The notes: a model not told the origin generated them from the sequence alone. DNA of 12,875 nt from Bacillota bacterium (GCA_017861495.1 JAGFXW010000095.1:1-12875); one strand, 5' to 3'. Positions 1-6,870 are shown, counted from the stretch's first letter. Made by a program: numbers and translations.

Positions 1-492
1 ATTTTCCGACAAAAACACCAACGAATAGGAGCCGCTAATTTCGGATAAAACTTTTTTTACAGCCGCTTCAAAATCGCCGGCGTAATACTCTTCCATCATA
101 TGGGCGACTACTTCGGTGTCTGTTTCCGATAAAAATACGTGTCCCCGCTCAATTAACTTTTCCTTCAGTTCCAAATAGTTTTCAATAATCCCGTTGTGGA
201 CAACAACGAACTTACCACTGCAGTCCGTATGGGGATGCGAATTCAAGTCAGACGGACGTCCGTGGGTAGCCCAGCGGGTATGTCCGATACCGATCGTGCC
301 TTGCAGCATCCGTTGTTCTAATTTTTTTTGCAGCACTCCCAAACGACCAACGCTTTTCTCAACCTTGATTTCGCTGCCGTCCATCACGGCAATGCCTGCA
401 GAATCATATCCACGGTATTCCAGTTTCGTAAGACCTTCTAATAAAAATGGCGCAGCTTGGTTTGACCCAACGTAGCCGACAATTCCACACAT
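1..492 (-). CDS. glmS: Glutamine--fructose-6-phosphate aminotransferase GlmS (N-terminal part, cut by window edge)
   Basis: GlmS converts fructose-6-phosphate and glutamine to glucosamine-6-phosphate, the committed step to UDP-GlcNAc and peptidoglycan. The 164 visible codons begin MCGIVGYVG, with the catalytic Cys2 of the class II glutamine amidotransferase domain exposed after Met removal. Family motifs follow: LEYRGYDSAGIA, GIGHTRWATHG, HPHTD and VVVHNGIIENY. The C-terminal SIS isomerase domains lie beyond position 1. The start is ATG at 492-490, with an AGGAGG Shine-Dalgarno 8 nt upstream. The 5' leader carries a glmS ribozyme, so expression should fall when glucosamine-6-phosphate accumulates. 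The reading frame is intact to the edge. Identity is very secure. Confidence 0.98.
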   Translation of the reverse strand, partial: MCGIVGYVGSNQAAPFLLEGLTKLEYRGYDSAGIAVMDGSEIKVEKSVGRLGVLQKKLEQRMLQGTIGIGHTRWATHGRPSDLNSHPHTDCSGKFVVVHNGIIENYLELKEKLIERGHVFLSETDTEVVAHMMEEYYAGDFEAAVKKVLSEISGSYSLVFLSEN

Positions 493-523
493 AAATAACT
501 CCTCCTACACATTCCTGAGTACT

Positions 524-665
524 CCTTCTGTTACAGCCGTTTTGTCCCGCCGGTCACCCGATGGTTTTGTCGACTGCTTACGGTCACAGCAACCGAGAGG
601 CATCCGCTGACAAATTCGATAAACCTCTTCCTCGTCTGCTCGTCTATGCAAGCGCCAGCGCTTCC
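524..665 (-). ncRNA. glmS ribozyme: glmS ribozyme (glucosamine-6-phosphate-activated self-cleaving riboswitch)
   Basis: This is the metabolite-activated ribozyme in the 5' leader of glmS. The conserved core is readable on the minus strand: AGCGC at the cleavage site, GACGAGG (636-630), GAGGTTTATCGA just after it, then GCGGATGCC and, further on, GGGTGAC and GGGACAAAA. Predicted cleavage is between A662 and G661. I can draw P1 as GCUUG (653-649) with CGAGC (642-638). The P2.2 pseudoknot is CGCUG (660-656) with CAGCG (609-605). A GUGA-capped stem (564-558 with 553-547) matches the 3' P4 region. The ribozyme ends shortly before the glmS Shine-Dalgarno site. The outer boundaries are approximate; the class is secure. 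Confidence 0.95.
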
Positions 666-736
666 GGAATCTTTGCCATTTTCCACAATGCAATCATCAT
701 CCGTTCGACACCAGCAACCCCCCTATCCTAATTTAT

Positions 737-780
737 GCATATGCAGAGGAACACTACAGGAAGCGCTCCTCTGCATATAC
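737..780 (-). other. Strong stem-loop between glmM and the glmS ribozyme
   Basis: A perfect 12-bp inverted repeat (739-750 with 767-778, ATATGCAGAGGA) has a 16-nt loop and lies 37 nt after the glmM stop. On the minus strand the downstream arm is followed by CATAAATTAGG, not a U-tract, so it is a poor intrinsic terminator. It may be an mRNA processing or stability element, an attenuating hairpin separating glmM from glmS, or a terminator of weak efficiency. I saw no convincing promoter between it and the ribozyme, which favours partial read-through into glmS. Confidence 0.5.
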
Positions 781-816
781 GTTATCATTCTAATACAAGA
801 AGCTGGTCCGGTCAAC

Positions 817-2157
817 TCATGCCTGCTCTTTGCGTATCACTTCCGCGATTTCATCAACAATGCATTGCAGAGCCGAAAGTTCCGGTCCTTCCGCCATGAC
901 CCGGATTAAGGGCTCTGTCCCGGATGGCCGGACTAAGATGCGACCGGTTTCACCCAATTTCTTTTCGCCGGCACAAATCGCATCGGCAATGACGGTATTC
1001 TCTTCCCAGCCTTGTTTTGTATTCACACGAACATTTACCAGCACTTGTGGAAAGCGGGTCATACATTTCCCCATCTCGGACATTTTTTTGCCGCTGTTCC
1101 GCAATGCAGCGACTAAGTGCAAGGAAGTAATCAAGCCGTCACCGGTAGTCGAATAGTCGCTAAAAATAATATGGCCCGATTGTTCACCGCCCAATGCCAA
1201 ACGTTTTTCCAGCATCGCTTCCAGTACATACCGGTCGCCAACCTTCGTGACTAATACTTTTCCTCCCGCCTGCTTGATCGCCTGGTGCAGTCCAATATTA
1301 CTCATGACAGTTGTGACTAAGGTATGATCCGGCAACCGGTTTTGACCCAACAATTGAAGAGCGCAAATCACCATAATTTGGTCACCGTCAATAACTTGTC
1401 CTTTTTCATCGACAGCCAGGCAACGATCGGCATCACCGTCATAGGCAAGGCCCAAATCGGCCTGATGTTCCCGCACTGCAGCCTGCAATCCTTCCAAATG
1501 CGTTGAACCGCAATGGTCGTTGATATTTGTTCCGTTAGGGTTGTCATGCATAACAATCACTTCCGCGCCTAGCTGACGAAATACCGCCGGCGCTGCTTCA
1601 TACGCCGCCCCGTTGGCGCAATCCATGACAATTTTCAACCCCGCAAAATTGCAGTCTATGGTTTGACTGGCATATTTCATATATTCATGAATTAAATCAT
1701 GCCGAAATTCAATCGTTCCGATCCCGGCACCGGTAGGACGCGACATAGTATCTTCACCGGATAATACTAGTTTTTCCAGTTCTTCTTCGATTGCATCCGA
1801 TAATTTGTATCCATTACCGGCAAAAAATTTGATGCCGTTATCCGGATACGGATTGTGGGAGGCAGAAATAACCACTCCTGCCTGCGCTTTTAGCTGGCGA
1901 ACCAAAAAGGCGACACCCGGAGTAGGAATAACGCCCAGCAAAATAACCTGGCCTCCGGCAGAACAAATGCCTGCAGCAAGCGCAGATTCCAACATTTGTC
2001 CGGAAAGCCGGGTATCACGGCCAATAATAAAAACCGGCCGTTCATACTCCTTGCCAAACAAGGTAGTGGCCGCTCTTCCCAGTAAATACGCTAATTCTGC
2101 CGTTAGTTCCTTATTTGCAATGCCGCGCACTCCATCTGTGCCAAAAAGTTTTCCCAT
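817..2157 (-). CDS. glmM: Phosphoglucosamine mutase GlmM
   Basis: GlmM interconverts glucosamine-6-phosphate and glucosamine-1-phosphate on the route to UDP-GlcNAc. The 446-residue protein has the usual family length. It starts GKLFGTDGVRG. The phosphoserine loop SASHNP is at 98-103, with the phosphorylated serine at about 100, and the Mg-binding DGDADR is at 240-245. The sugar-binding GGEQSGH is at 323-329 and the phosphate-binding RPSGTEP at 410-416, so all catalytic elements are present. The ATG at 2157 has GGGGAG 7 nt upstream. It follows the FAD-dehydrogenase gene by 43 nt and precedes glmS, the enzyme supplying its substrate. In Bacillus and Listeria, GlmM also binds and inhibits CdaA, whose homologue is encoded upstream here; that interaction is inferred for this organism. 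Confidence 0.98.
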   Translation of the reverse strand: MGKLFGTDGVRGIANKELTAELAYLLGRAATTLFGKEYERPVFIIGRDTRLSGQMLESALAAGICSAGGQVILLGVIPTPGVAFLVRQLKAQAGVVISASHNPYPDNGIKFFAGNGYKLSDAIEEELEKLVLSGEDTMSRPTGAGIGTIEFRHDLIHEYMKYASQTIDCNFAGLKIVMDCANGAAYEAAPAVFRQLGAEVIVMHDNPNGTNINDHCGSTHLEGLQAAVREHQADLGLAYDGDADRCLAVDEKGQVIDGDQIMVICALQLLGQNRLPDHTLVTTVMSNIGLHQAIKQAGGKVLVTKVGDRYVLEAMLEKRLALGGEQSGHIIFSDYSTTGDGLITSLHLVAALRNSGKKMSEMGKCMTRFPQVLVNVRVNTKQGWEENTVIADAICAGEKKLGETGRILVRPSGTEPLIRVMAEGPELSALQCIVDEIAEVIRKEQA

Positions 2158-2200
2158 TGTCGTACTCCCCTCAAAATTGGTATTTCTGACAAATCAAGTG

Positions 2201-3796
2201 TTAAGGCCGATATTCCTGGATAATCGATACAGCAGCATTGAGACCATCCAAGGCTGCACTCATGATTCCGCCTGCGTAGCCGGCGCCTTCACCGATCGGA
2301 TAGAGGCCGGATACATTAACCGCCTGGCCGGCATCGGAGCGCAAAATACGCACCGGAGCCGAAGTACGGGTTTCAACTCCCGTCATGACTGCATTTTCAT
2401 GGGCAAAATCCCTGATTTTGCGATTAAAAGCCGGCAATGCTTCCGCCAATGTATCGGTTACAAAACGGGGTAAACAGTCACGCAAATCAGCGACCGTCAC
2501 CCCCGGCCGATAACTGGGTTTTGCCAAAAAACGGCTGTTGCTGACGGTCCCCCTCAGAAAATCCTGTACGGTTTGTATCGGCGCAGAATAATTTCCGCCG
2601 CCTGCCTGATAAGCCAATTGCTCATAATGACGTTGAAAGTCAATGCCACTCAATACTCCGGGGCCGCAATCCTGCGGAGTTACATTTACCACCAACGCAC
2701 TGTTGGCAATCCCCGAATCTCTATTATACAGACTCATCCCGTTCGTGACAACACCGCCCGTTTCGGAAGCTGCAGCGACGACGGAACCGCCGGGACACAT
2801 GCAAAAAGAATACGCGGTCCGCCCACTCCCGGGAGAATGGTAAACCAACGCATAATCTGCCGGCCCCAATGCCGGATGGCCGGCTGCATTGCCGTACTGC
2901 GCCGCATCAATCAACAGTTGCGGATGTTCAATACGCACACCGATCGCAAACGGTTTTTTCTCCATCGCCAACCCGCGGTTATACAACATCTGGTAAGTAT
3001 CGCGGGCACTATGGCCGATCCCTGCCAAAACCACGTCGCACGACAAGCGCCTTGTATGATTGATGGTAATCCCTGTAAGCGTTCCATTTTGGATCGAAAC
3101 ATCCGTTACCTGGGACTCAAATTCAACCCGGCCGCCAAGCTCAATGATTTTTTTACGGATATTCTTCACGACCGACCGTAATTGGTCGGTTCCGATATGC
3201 GGTTTATGATCGTAGCAAATCTCGGCCGGCGCTCCGGCTGCTACTAACGAATCCAGTACCGCGCGCATCTTGGGATCATGGACCCGCGTTGTAAGCTTTC
3301 CGTCGGAAAAGGTACCTGCGCCGCCTTCCCCAAATTGCACATTGGATACGGTATCGAAACTACCCGTACGCCAAAATTTTGCAACATCCTGAGTCCGCCG
3401 GTCGATATCCCGCCCGCGTTCCAGAACCAAAGGCCGGAAGCCGTATTCCGCGAGTTTCAATGCCGCCAACATACCGGCGGGACCAAACCCAATCACCACT
3501 GGCGGATGGCCCATCGTTTTTGTTCCGCAAGCAATAGGCTCTATTGCGGACTCTTCGACGACAGCAACCGCTTGGTCTGCGCCGAGCCGCGACAGGATCC
3601 GTTGTTCCGGCAAACCGGTACGGACATCCAGGGAATAAACAAAACAAATATTATTCTTTCGGCGGGCATCCACTGCTTTGCGGTTGATGATTACCTCACC
3701 GATCTCTTTGGCAGAAATTTTTAACCGTTTGGCTGCCAACTGCAGTATAGGGGTATCATTATCAATCGATACCCGAAAATTTGTAATGCGTAACAA
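2201..3796 (-). CDS. FAD-dependent dehydrogenase, COG2509-like, role unknown
   Basis: The 531-residue flavoprotein has an N-terminal region of about 95 residues, then a Rossmann dinucleotide-binding fold: VVIGFGPAGM with GFGPAG at 103-108 and the acidic strand end LERGRD at 125-130. A conserved QFGEGGAGTFSDGKL follows at 154-168, and a C-terminal FAD-contacting segment, GEGAGYAGGIMSAALDG, lies near 502-518. These fit the family annotated as uncharacterised FAD-dependent dehydrogenases (COG2509). There are no membrane segments or signal peptide, so it is probably cytosolic. The start appears to be TTG at 3796, with AAGGAG (overlapping the upstream stop) about 10 nt ahead; I see no better ATG. 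It sits 15 nt after the cdaA-cdaR fusion and 43 nt before glmM, so it is almost certainly co-transcribed with envelope-precursor genes. The substrate is unknown, and a link to c-di-AMP or amino-sugar metabolism is context only. Confidence 0.88.
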   Translation of the reverse strand: MLRITNFRVSIDNDTPILQLAAKRLKISAKEIGEVIINRKAVDARRKNNICFVYSLDVRTGLPEQRILSRLGADQAVAVVEESAIEPIACGTKTMGHPPVVIGFGPAGMLAALKLAEYGFRPLVLERGRDIDRRTQDVAKFWRTGSFDTVSNVQFGEGGAGTFSDGKLTTRVHDPKMRAVLDSLVAAGAPAEICYDHKPHIGTDQLRSVVKNIRKKIIELGGRVEFESQVTDVSIQNGTLTGITINHTRRLSCDVVLAGIGHSARDTYQMLYNRGLAMEKKPFAIGVRIEHPQLLIDAAQYGNAAGHPALGPADYALVYHSPGSGRTAYSFCMCPGGSVVAAASETGGVVTNGMSLYNRDSGIANSALVVNVTPQDCGPGVLSGIDFQRHYEQLAYQAGGGNYSAPIQTVQDFLRGTVSNSRFLAKPSYRPGVTVADLRDCLPRFVTDTLAEALPAFNRKIRDFAHENAVMTGVETRTSAPVRILRSDAGQAVNVSGLYPIGEGAGYAGGIMSAALDGLNAAVSIIQEYRP

Positions 3797-3811
3797 TAAC
3801 TTACTTCTCCT

Positions 3812-5464
3812 TTAACGGTTAGCGCCCGGCGCTGCCGGTCCGGCTGCCAGATAAATATGAACAAGTACCGAGGCCTGCGCCGCACTAATCCCTTCTTTTA
3901 ACTGTAACTTTACTTCTTGACTCGTGTCCTTTGTCAGACCGCCGAGATTGATCGGCATGGTGAAAATCGTGTCGATTTTTTCCAATTCCTGATTCGGCCC
4001 CTGCACTTCCACCGTCTCCGGTTCGATAGTAATCCGCCTCACCGTAAGGCCCGCCCCTAAGTCACCGTAGACTTGCGGCTTAATTTCTACCGTTTTCTTG
4101 CTGGGCACTTTTGCCATAGTGACCGCAACATTGACCTTTGCCGGACTGCAAGTTACACCATCCACTATTTTTCCATCCCTGCCTATGGCCTTTAAAGAGG
4201 GCTCTGTGGTAAAATCAGCATTTCTCATATTCAAGTCGACAACAGCAATCACTCTTTCGACCGTATCCACAAGCGATCTAGGTCCCTGCACAGCAATTTG
4301 GACCGGGGTTGTTAGCGCCTTGCCAACCATCGCACCCACGATAGCGGTTCCTGAATACTGAATTTCCACCGGCAACTGCCGCGCCGCCATGGTATCAATC
4401 CGGATCATTGCCTGATCGGGGTTTACCTCCGTCAACTCCAGATTGGGCGGGATAACTACATGGACCTTGACCGTCTGCCGGCCTTCGGATACTCCCCGCA
4501 AATCGAGATAGGCCTTAATATCCGCTGCCGTTACATACGCCACCACATTACGTAAACCACGAATTTTTACCCGCACTGTTTCCGGGGCCTCGGCAAGGGT
4601 ATAATTCGTTGTCAGATTTTGCACCTCCAGCGGAATGGAAAAGCTCACTTCAACCGGCGGATTTTGCTCATTCATTACATACATCCACAATATAATAGCC
4701 ATAATCAAGGCTAAAATTTTAGCGGCAATATTTTTGTTCAAATACCGCAATAACTGCCCCTCGCGCGCGACGGAGATCACTCCCGTCTCCTCACTAACGA
4801 CAATGACAATCGCATCGGTCTGTTCGGTTATGCCGATTGCAGCCCGATGCCTTGTGCCCAACTCTTTACCCAATTCCCGGTTTTCGGTTAACGGCAACAG
4901 ACAGCCGGCGGCCATTACACGGTTGCCGCGAATAATCACCGCGCCATCGTGCATCGGCGTATTCGGTATAAAAATATTGATCAAAAATTCACTGGATACT
5001 AATCCGTCTACTTTTAAGCCAGTGGCAATATAGTCATTGAGCCCGATTTCCTTTTCGATGACAACCAACGCGCCAATTTTATTCCGTGCCAAAACAGCGA
5101 GCGCTTTTGTCAGCTCATTGAGCAAAGACATTGTTTCTTCCGGATTCAAAAAAATATTCTTGCCGAACAAATTACCTTGGCCCAGTTGTTCCAGGGCACG
5201 CCGCAGTTCCGGTTGAAAAACAATCGGCAAAGCAACAAGCACCACCGTCATCGTCTTCTGCAGAAGCCAGTAAATTACATTAAATCCAAGCCCTTTGCTG
5301 ACTAACGTCAATACCATCAATACGATGAGCCCTTTCAGCAATGCAAGCGCCCGGGTATCCTTGATCATAATATACAATTTATATAAGACAATCGCTACAA
5401 TAATAATTTCAAAACCATCAAGAAAAGAAATTGTAGACAGAATTCCCTTCAGTTGCGGCAGCAT
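3812..5464 (-). CDS. cdaA-cdaR fusion: Fused diadenylate cyclase CdaA and YbbR-repeat regulator CdaR
   Basis: CdaA condenses two ATP to c-di-AMP, which controls potassium and osmolyte uptake and cell-wall homeostasis; CdaR is its usual separate regulator. Here both are in one uninterrupted 550-codon frame. Residues 18-34, 42-59 and 63-83 form three membrane helices. The DAC domain follows with MHDGAVII (DGA at 173-175) and GTRHRAAIG (RHR at 205-207), so the catalytic motifs are intact. It ends near residue 235 (TGVISVAREG). The protein then continues straight into YLNKNIAAKI and a fourth hydrophobic helix (246-264), which matches the start of stand-alone CdaR. About three YbbR-like beta domains follow (roughly 270-357, 362-450, 455-540), presumably outside the cell. 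The usual CdaA C-terminal tail is missing. The ATG at 5464 has AAGGAG 8 nt upstream. It heads the operon with the dehydrogenase, glmM and glmS. A sequencing-caused merger is unlikely because the junction is smooth. Confidence 0.94.
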   Translation of the reverse strand: MLPQLKGILSTISFLDGFEIIIVAIVLYKLYIMIKDTRALALLKGLIVLMVLTLVSKGLGFNVIYWLLQKTMTVVLVALPIVFQPELRRALEQLGQGNLFGKNIFLNPEETMSLLNELTKALAVLARNKIGALVVIEKEIGLNDYIATGLKVDGLVSSEFLINIFIPNTPMHDGAVIIRGNRVMAAGCLLPLTENRELGKELGTRHRAAIGITEQTDAIVIVVSEETGVISVAREGQLLRYLNKNIAAKILALIMAIILWMYVMNEQNPPVEVSFSIPLEVQNLTTNYTLAEAPETVRVKIRGLRNVVAYVTAADIKAYLDLRGVSEGRQTVKVHVVIPPNLELTEVNPDQAMIRIDTMAARQLPVEIQYSGTAIVGAMVGKALTTPVQIAVQGPRSLVDTVERVIAVVDLNMRNADFTTEPSLKAIGRDGKIVDGVTCSPAKVNVAVTMAKVPSKKTVEIKPQVYGDLGAGLTVRRITIEPETVEVQGPNQELEKIDTIFTMPINLGGLTKDTSQEVKLQLKEGISAAQASVLVHIYLAAGPAAPGANR

Positions 5465-5494
5465 AACAACTACTCCTTACCCATAATTACTTAC

Positions 5495-5522
5495 ATTATA
5501 TTCTACCAATCCTTTAGGAAAA
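5495..5522 (-). promoter_or_regulatory. Probable sigma-A promoter of the cdaAR-glmM-glmS operon
   Basis: A perfect TATAAT -10 box (5500-5495) lies 30 nt upstream of the cdaA-cdaR ATG. The best -35 candidate is weak, TTTTCC at 5522-5517 with a 16-nt spacer. Transcription would start near 5488 and give a leader of about 25 nt containing the AAGGAG ribosome site. It lies just downstream of the structured RNA terminator at 5547-5570, so the operon may be expressed independently of that RNA. The weak -35 makes this probable rather than certain. Confidence 0.55.
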
Positions 5523-5546
5523 CCTTTCAGCAACCAACAAAATTAG

Positions 5547-5570
5547 AAAACCCGGCTTGCGCCGAGCTTT
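5547..5570 (-). terminator. Rho-independent terminator with GCAA tetraloop, end of the structured RNA
   Basis: On the minus strand, AAAGCTCGGC pairs with GCCGGGTTTT around a GCAA (GNRA) loop at 5560-5557. The stem has 10 bp, two of them G-U pairs. It ends in TTTT and a further CTAATTTTG. Stem plus U-tract make it a convincing intrinsic terminator. Its 3' arm (5556-5549) can instead pair with 5593-5587, so termination may be conditional. It lies about 50 nt upstream of the putative cdaA promoter. Confidence 0.7.
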
Positions 5571-5670
5571 AGCGACAGCGGAAGCCGCCGGTTGCACTTC
5601 CCCTTCGCACAGTTTGTAATATCCCCGCTTTCCTAAATCAGGGATTAACAAACTGTAGCTCGAAGTAAAT
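5571..5670 (-). ncRNA. Unclassified structured RNA leader or small RNA upstream of cdaA
   Basis: On the minus strand a long imperfect stem spans 5665-5603. It is built from CTTCG/CGAAG (5665-5661 with 5607-5603), a perfect 9-bp helix (5656-5648 with 5617-5609) and ATCCC/GGGAT (5645-5641 with 5625-5621), with a 15-nt terminal loop. A second hairpin follows (GGAAG 5601-5597 with CTTCC 5584-5580). Its loop holds AACCGGC (5593-5587), complementary, apart from one bulge, to the 3' arm of the terminator next door. This is the layout of an attenuator or riboswitch, or of a small RNA with its own terminator. I compared it from memory with the c-di-AMP (ydaO), SAM, cobalamin, lysine, c-di-GMP and T-box consensus motifs and recognise none. 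No convincing ORF covers it. Confidence 0.5.
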
Positions 5671-5686
5671 TCGACTAACCTTCAGT

Positions 5687-5702
5687 TTGGAATAATATCC
5701 AA
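5687..5702 (-). promoter_or_regulatory. Small palindrome enclosing a -10-like hexamer
   Basis: TTGGA-TATTAT-TCCAA is a perfect 5-bp dyad with a 6-nt centre. The centre resembles a -10 box on the minus strand (5697-5692) and could start the structured RNA near 5684. No recognisable -35 is at the right distance (the sequence there is AATGTA), so any promoter here would be weak or activator-dependent. The overlap of dyad and hexamer would also suit a repressor site. Confidence 0.25.
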
Positions 5703-5723
5703 CGGAAGCAAGTCTACATTTAT

Positions 5724-5753
5724 GTCATGGAAAGTAGTTATACTTTCTATGAC
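5724..5753. promoter_or_regulatory. 13-bp inverted repeat, possible operator
   Basis: GTCATGGAAAGTA (5724-5736) and TACTTTCTATGAC (5741-5753) are complementary at 12 of 13 positions around a 4-nt centre. It lies just past the ilvE terminator and has no U-tract on the minus strand, so it is not an ordinary second terminator. It would lie about 54 nt upstream of a start near 5684, a typical activator position. It could equally be an RNA hairpin in ilvE read-through transcripts. Confidence 0.35.
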
Positions 5754-5757
5754 GCAG

Positions 5758-5790
5758 AAAACCTCCCGCGCACGAACCACGGGAGGTTTT
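5758..5790 (-). terminator. Rho-independent terminator of ilvE
   Basis: A perfect 11-bp stem, AAAACCTCCCG with CGGGAGGTTTT (arms 5790-5780 and 5768-5758), has an 11-nt loop. It lies 6 nt after the ilvE stop codon and ends in a T run on the minus strand. Symmetry of the A and T runs means it could also stop plus-strand transcripts. It separates the arginine/ilvE unit from the cdaAR operon. Confidence 0.88.
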
Positions 5791-5796
5791 ACCCAG

Positions 5797-6870
5797 TTAT
5801 ACTTTTGTTACTTCGCCCAACCAACCTAACTTATCTTCTGATTTTCCGTATTGAAGATCGGTAATATAATCAAAGAGTTTTTGCGAATACGGACCCGTTT
5901 TATTGTTATTGATAACAATTTTCTTTCCTTTCCAGGAGAGTTCGCCAACCGGTGAAATAACCGCCGCCGTCCCGGACCCAAATACTTCTTCCAATTGGCC
6001 TTTCTCATGGGCCGCATAGACCTCGTCAATCGAAATATGTCGTTCCGAGGTCTTCAGGCCCCAGGACCGTGATAATTCGAGAACAGTTTTACGGGTAATA
6101 CCGCCGAGAATACTGCCATCCAGAGCCGGAGTAATGATTTCCCCGTTGATTTTGAAGAAGATATTCATTGTGCCGACTTCTTCAATATATTTACGTTCTA
6201 CCGCATCGAGCCAAAGCACTTGCGTAAAGCCTTCCTTATGGGCTTCTTCCTGGGCCCGCAGGCTGGCAGCATAATTGGCTGGTGTTTTTGCTTCGCCGAG
6301 TCCACCGACCCCGGCTCTCACATACTTGTCTTCTACTTTGATGCTTACAGGTTCGAAGCCAGAAGCGTAATAGGCTCCGGACGGAGACAAAATAATCATT
6401 AACTTGTAAGTATCGGAACTTTTTACACCGACATAAGGATCATTCGCAATAATGAACGGCCGAATATACAACGAAGTCCCTAATTTGCCAGGCACCCAGC
6501 CTTTTTCCAGTTCAATCAGTTGAAACAGCGCGTCTTTGATTTGCGCTACATCCGTACGTGGAATGCAGAGGATGTCTGCGGAACGATTGAAGCGATTAAG
6601 GTATTCATCCGGCCGGAATACAACAATCCGGTTATCGACCGTACGAAATGCCTTCATGCCTTCAAATATCGCCTGACCGTAATGCAGCACCATGGAAGAA
6701 GGAAAAATTGGAAACTGTTCATAAGGCACAATCTGCGGATTATACCAACCTTTTCCTGTTGCGTAATCCATGACAAACATGTGATCAGAAAAAATATGCC
6801 CAAAGCCTAATTTGTCCTCATCAGGGAGAACGCCCGGTTTGCCGACTCTTGTTACGGCGATCTTACTCAT
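5797..6870 (-). CDS. ilvE: Branched-chain amino acid aminotransferase IlvE (class IV PLP enzyme)
   Basis: IlvE transfers the amino group between glutamate and the keto acids of leucine, isoleucine and valine. The 357-residue protein has the length of bacterial type II BCATs. Visible motifs are FPSSMVLHYGQAIFEGMKAFR (about 56-76), the PLP-lysine region GEAKTPANYAASL with Lys195, EVGTMNIFF (231-239), and GSGTAAVISPV toward the C terminus. The second half of the PLP loop reads TPANY rather than the common TGGNY. I chose ATG at 6870 because AAGGAGG lies 8 nt upstream; an in-frame ATG 18 codons earlier has no ribosome site and adds non-conserved residues. The gene follows argH by 117 nt and ends in a strong terminator, so it is the last gene of the arginine unit or a single-gene unit. 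No T-box is visible in its short leader. Confidence 0.95.
   Translation of the reverse strand: MSKIAVTRVGKPGVLPDEDKLGFGHIFSDHMFVMDYATGKGWYNPQIVPYEQFPIFPSSMVLHYGQAIFEGMKAFRTVDNRIVVFRPDEYLNRFNRSADILCIPRTDVAQIKDALFQLIELEKGWVPGKLGTSLYIRPFIIANDPYVGVKSSDTYKLMIILSPSGAYYASGFEPVSIKVEDKYVRAGVGGLGEAKTPANYAASLRAQEEAHKEGFTQVLWLDAVERKYIEEVGTMNIFFKINGEIITPALDGSILGGITRKTVLELSRSWGLKTSERHISIDEVYAAHEKGQLEEVFGSGTAAVISPVGELSWKGKKIVINNNKTGPYSQKLFDYITDLQYGKSEDKLGWLGEVTKV

Noticed and set aside
505..693. 62-codon minus-strand ORF over the glmS leader
   Set aside because: It coincides with the glmS ribozyme, has no ribosome site, and its conservation is explained by RNA structure.
1805..2473. 222-codon plus-strand ORF
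   Set aside because: It is antisense to glmM and the FAD dehydrogenase, both well supported; the translation shows no recognisable domain.
2573..3181. 202-codon plus-strand ORF
   Set aside because: Antisense shadow of the FAD dehydrogenase; composition is atypical and no motif is visible.
5547..5690. c-di-AMP (ydaO) or cobalamin riboswitch in front of cdaA
   Set aside because: Fragments such as GGGGAAG and CCGGCGG look suggestive, but the conserved cores of these classes are not present as I remember them; kept as unassigned.
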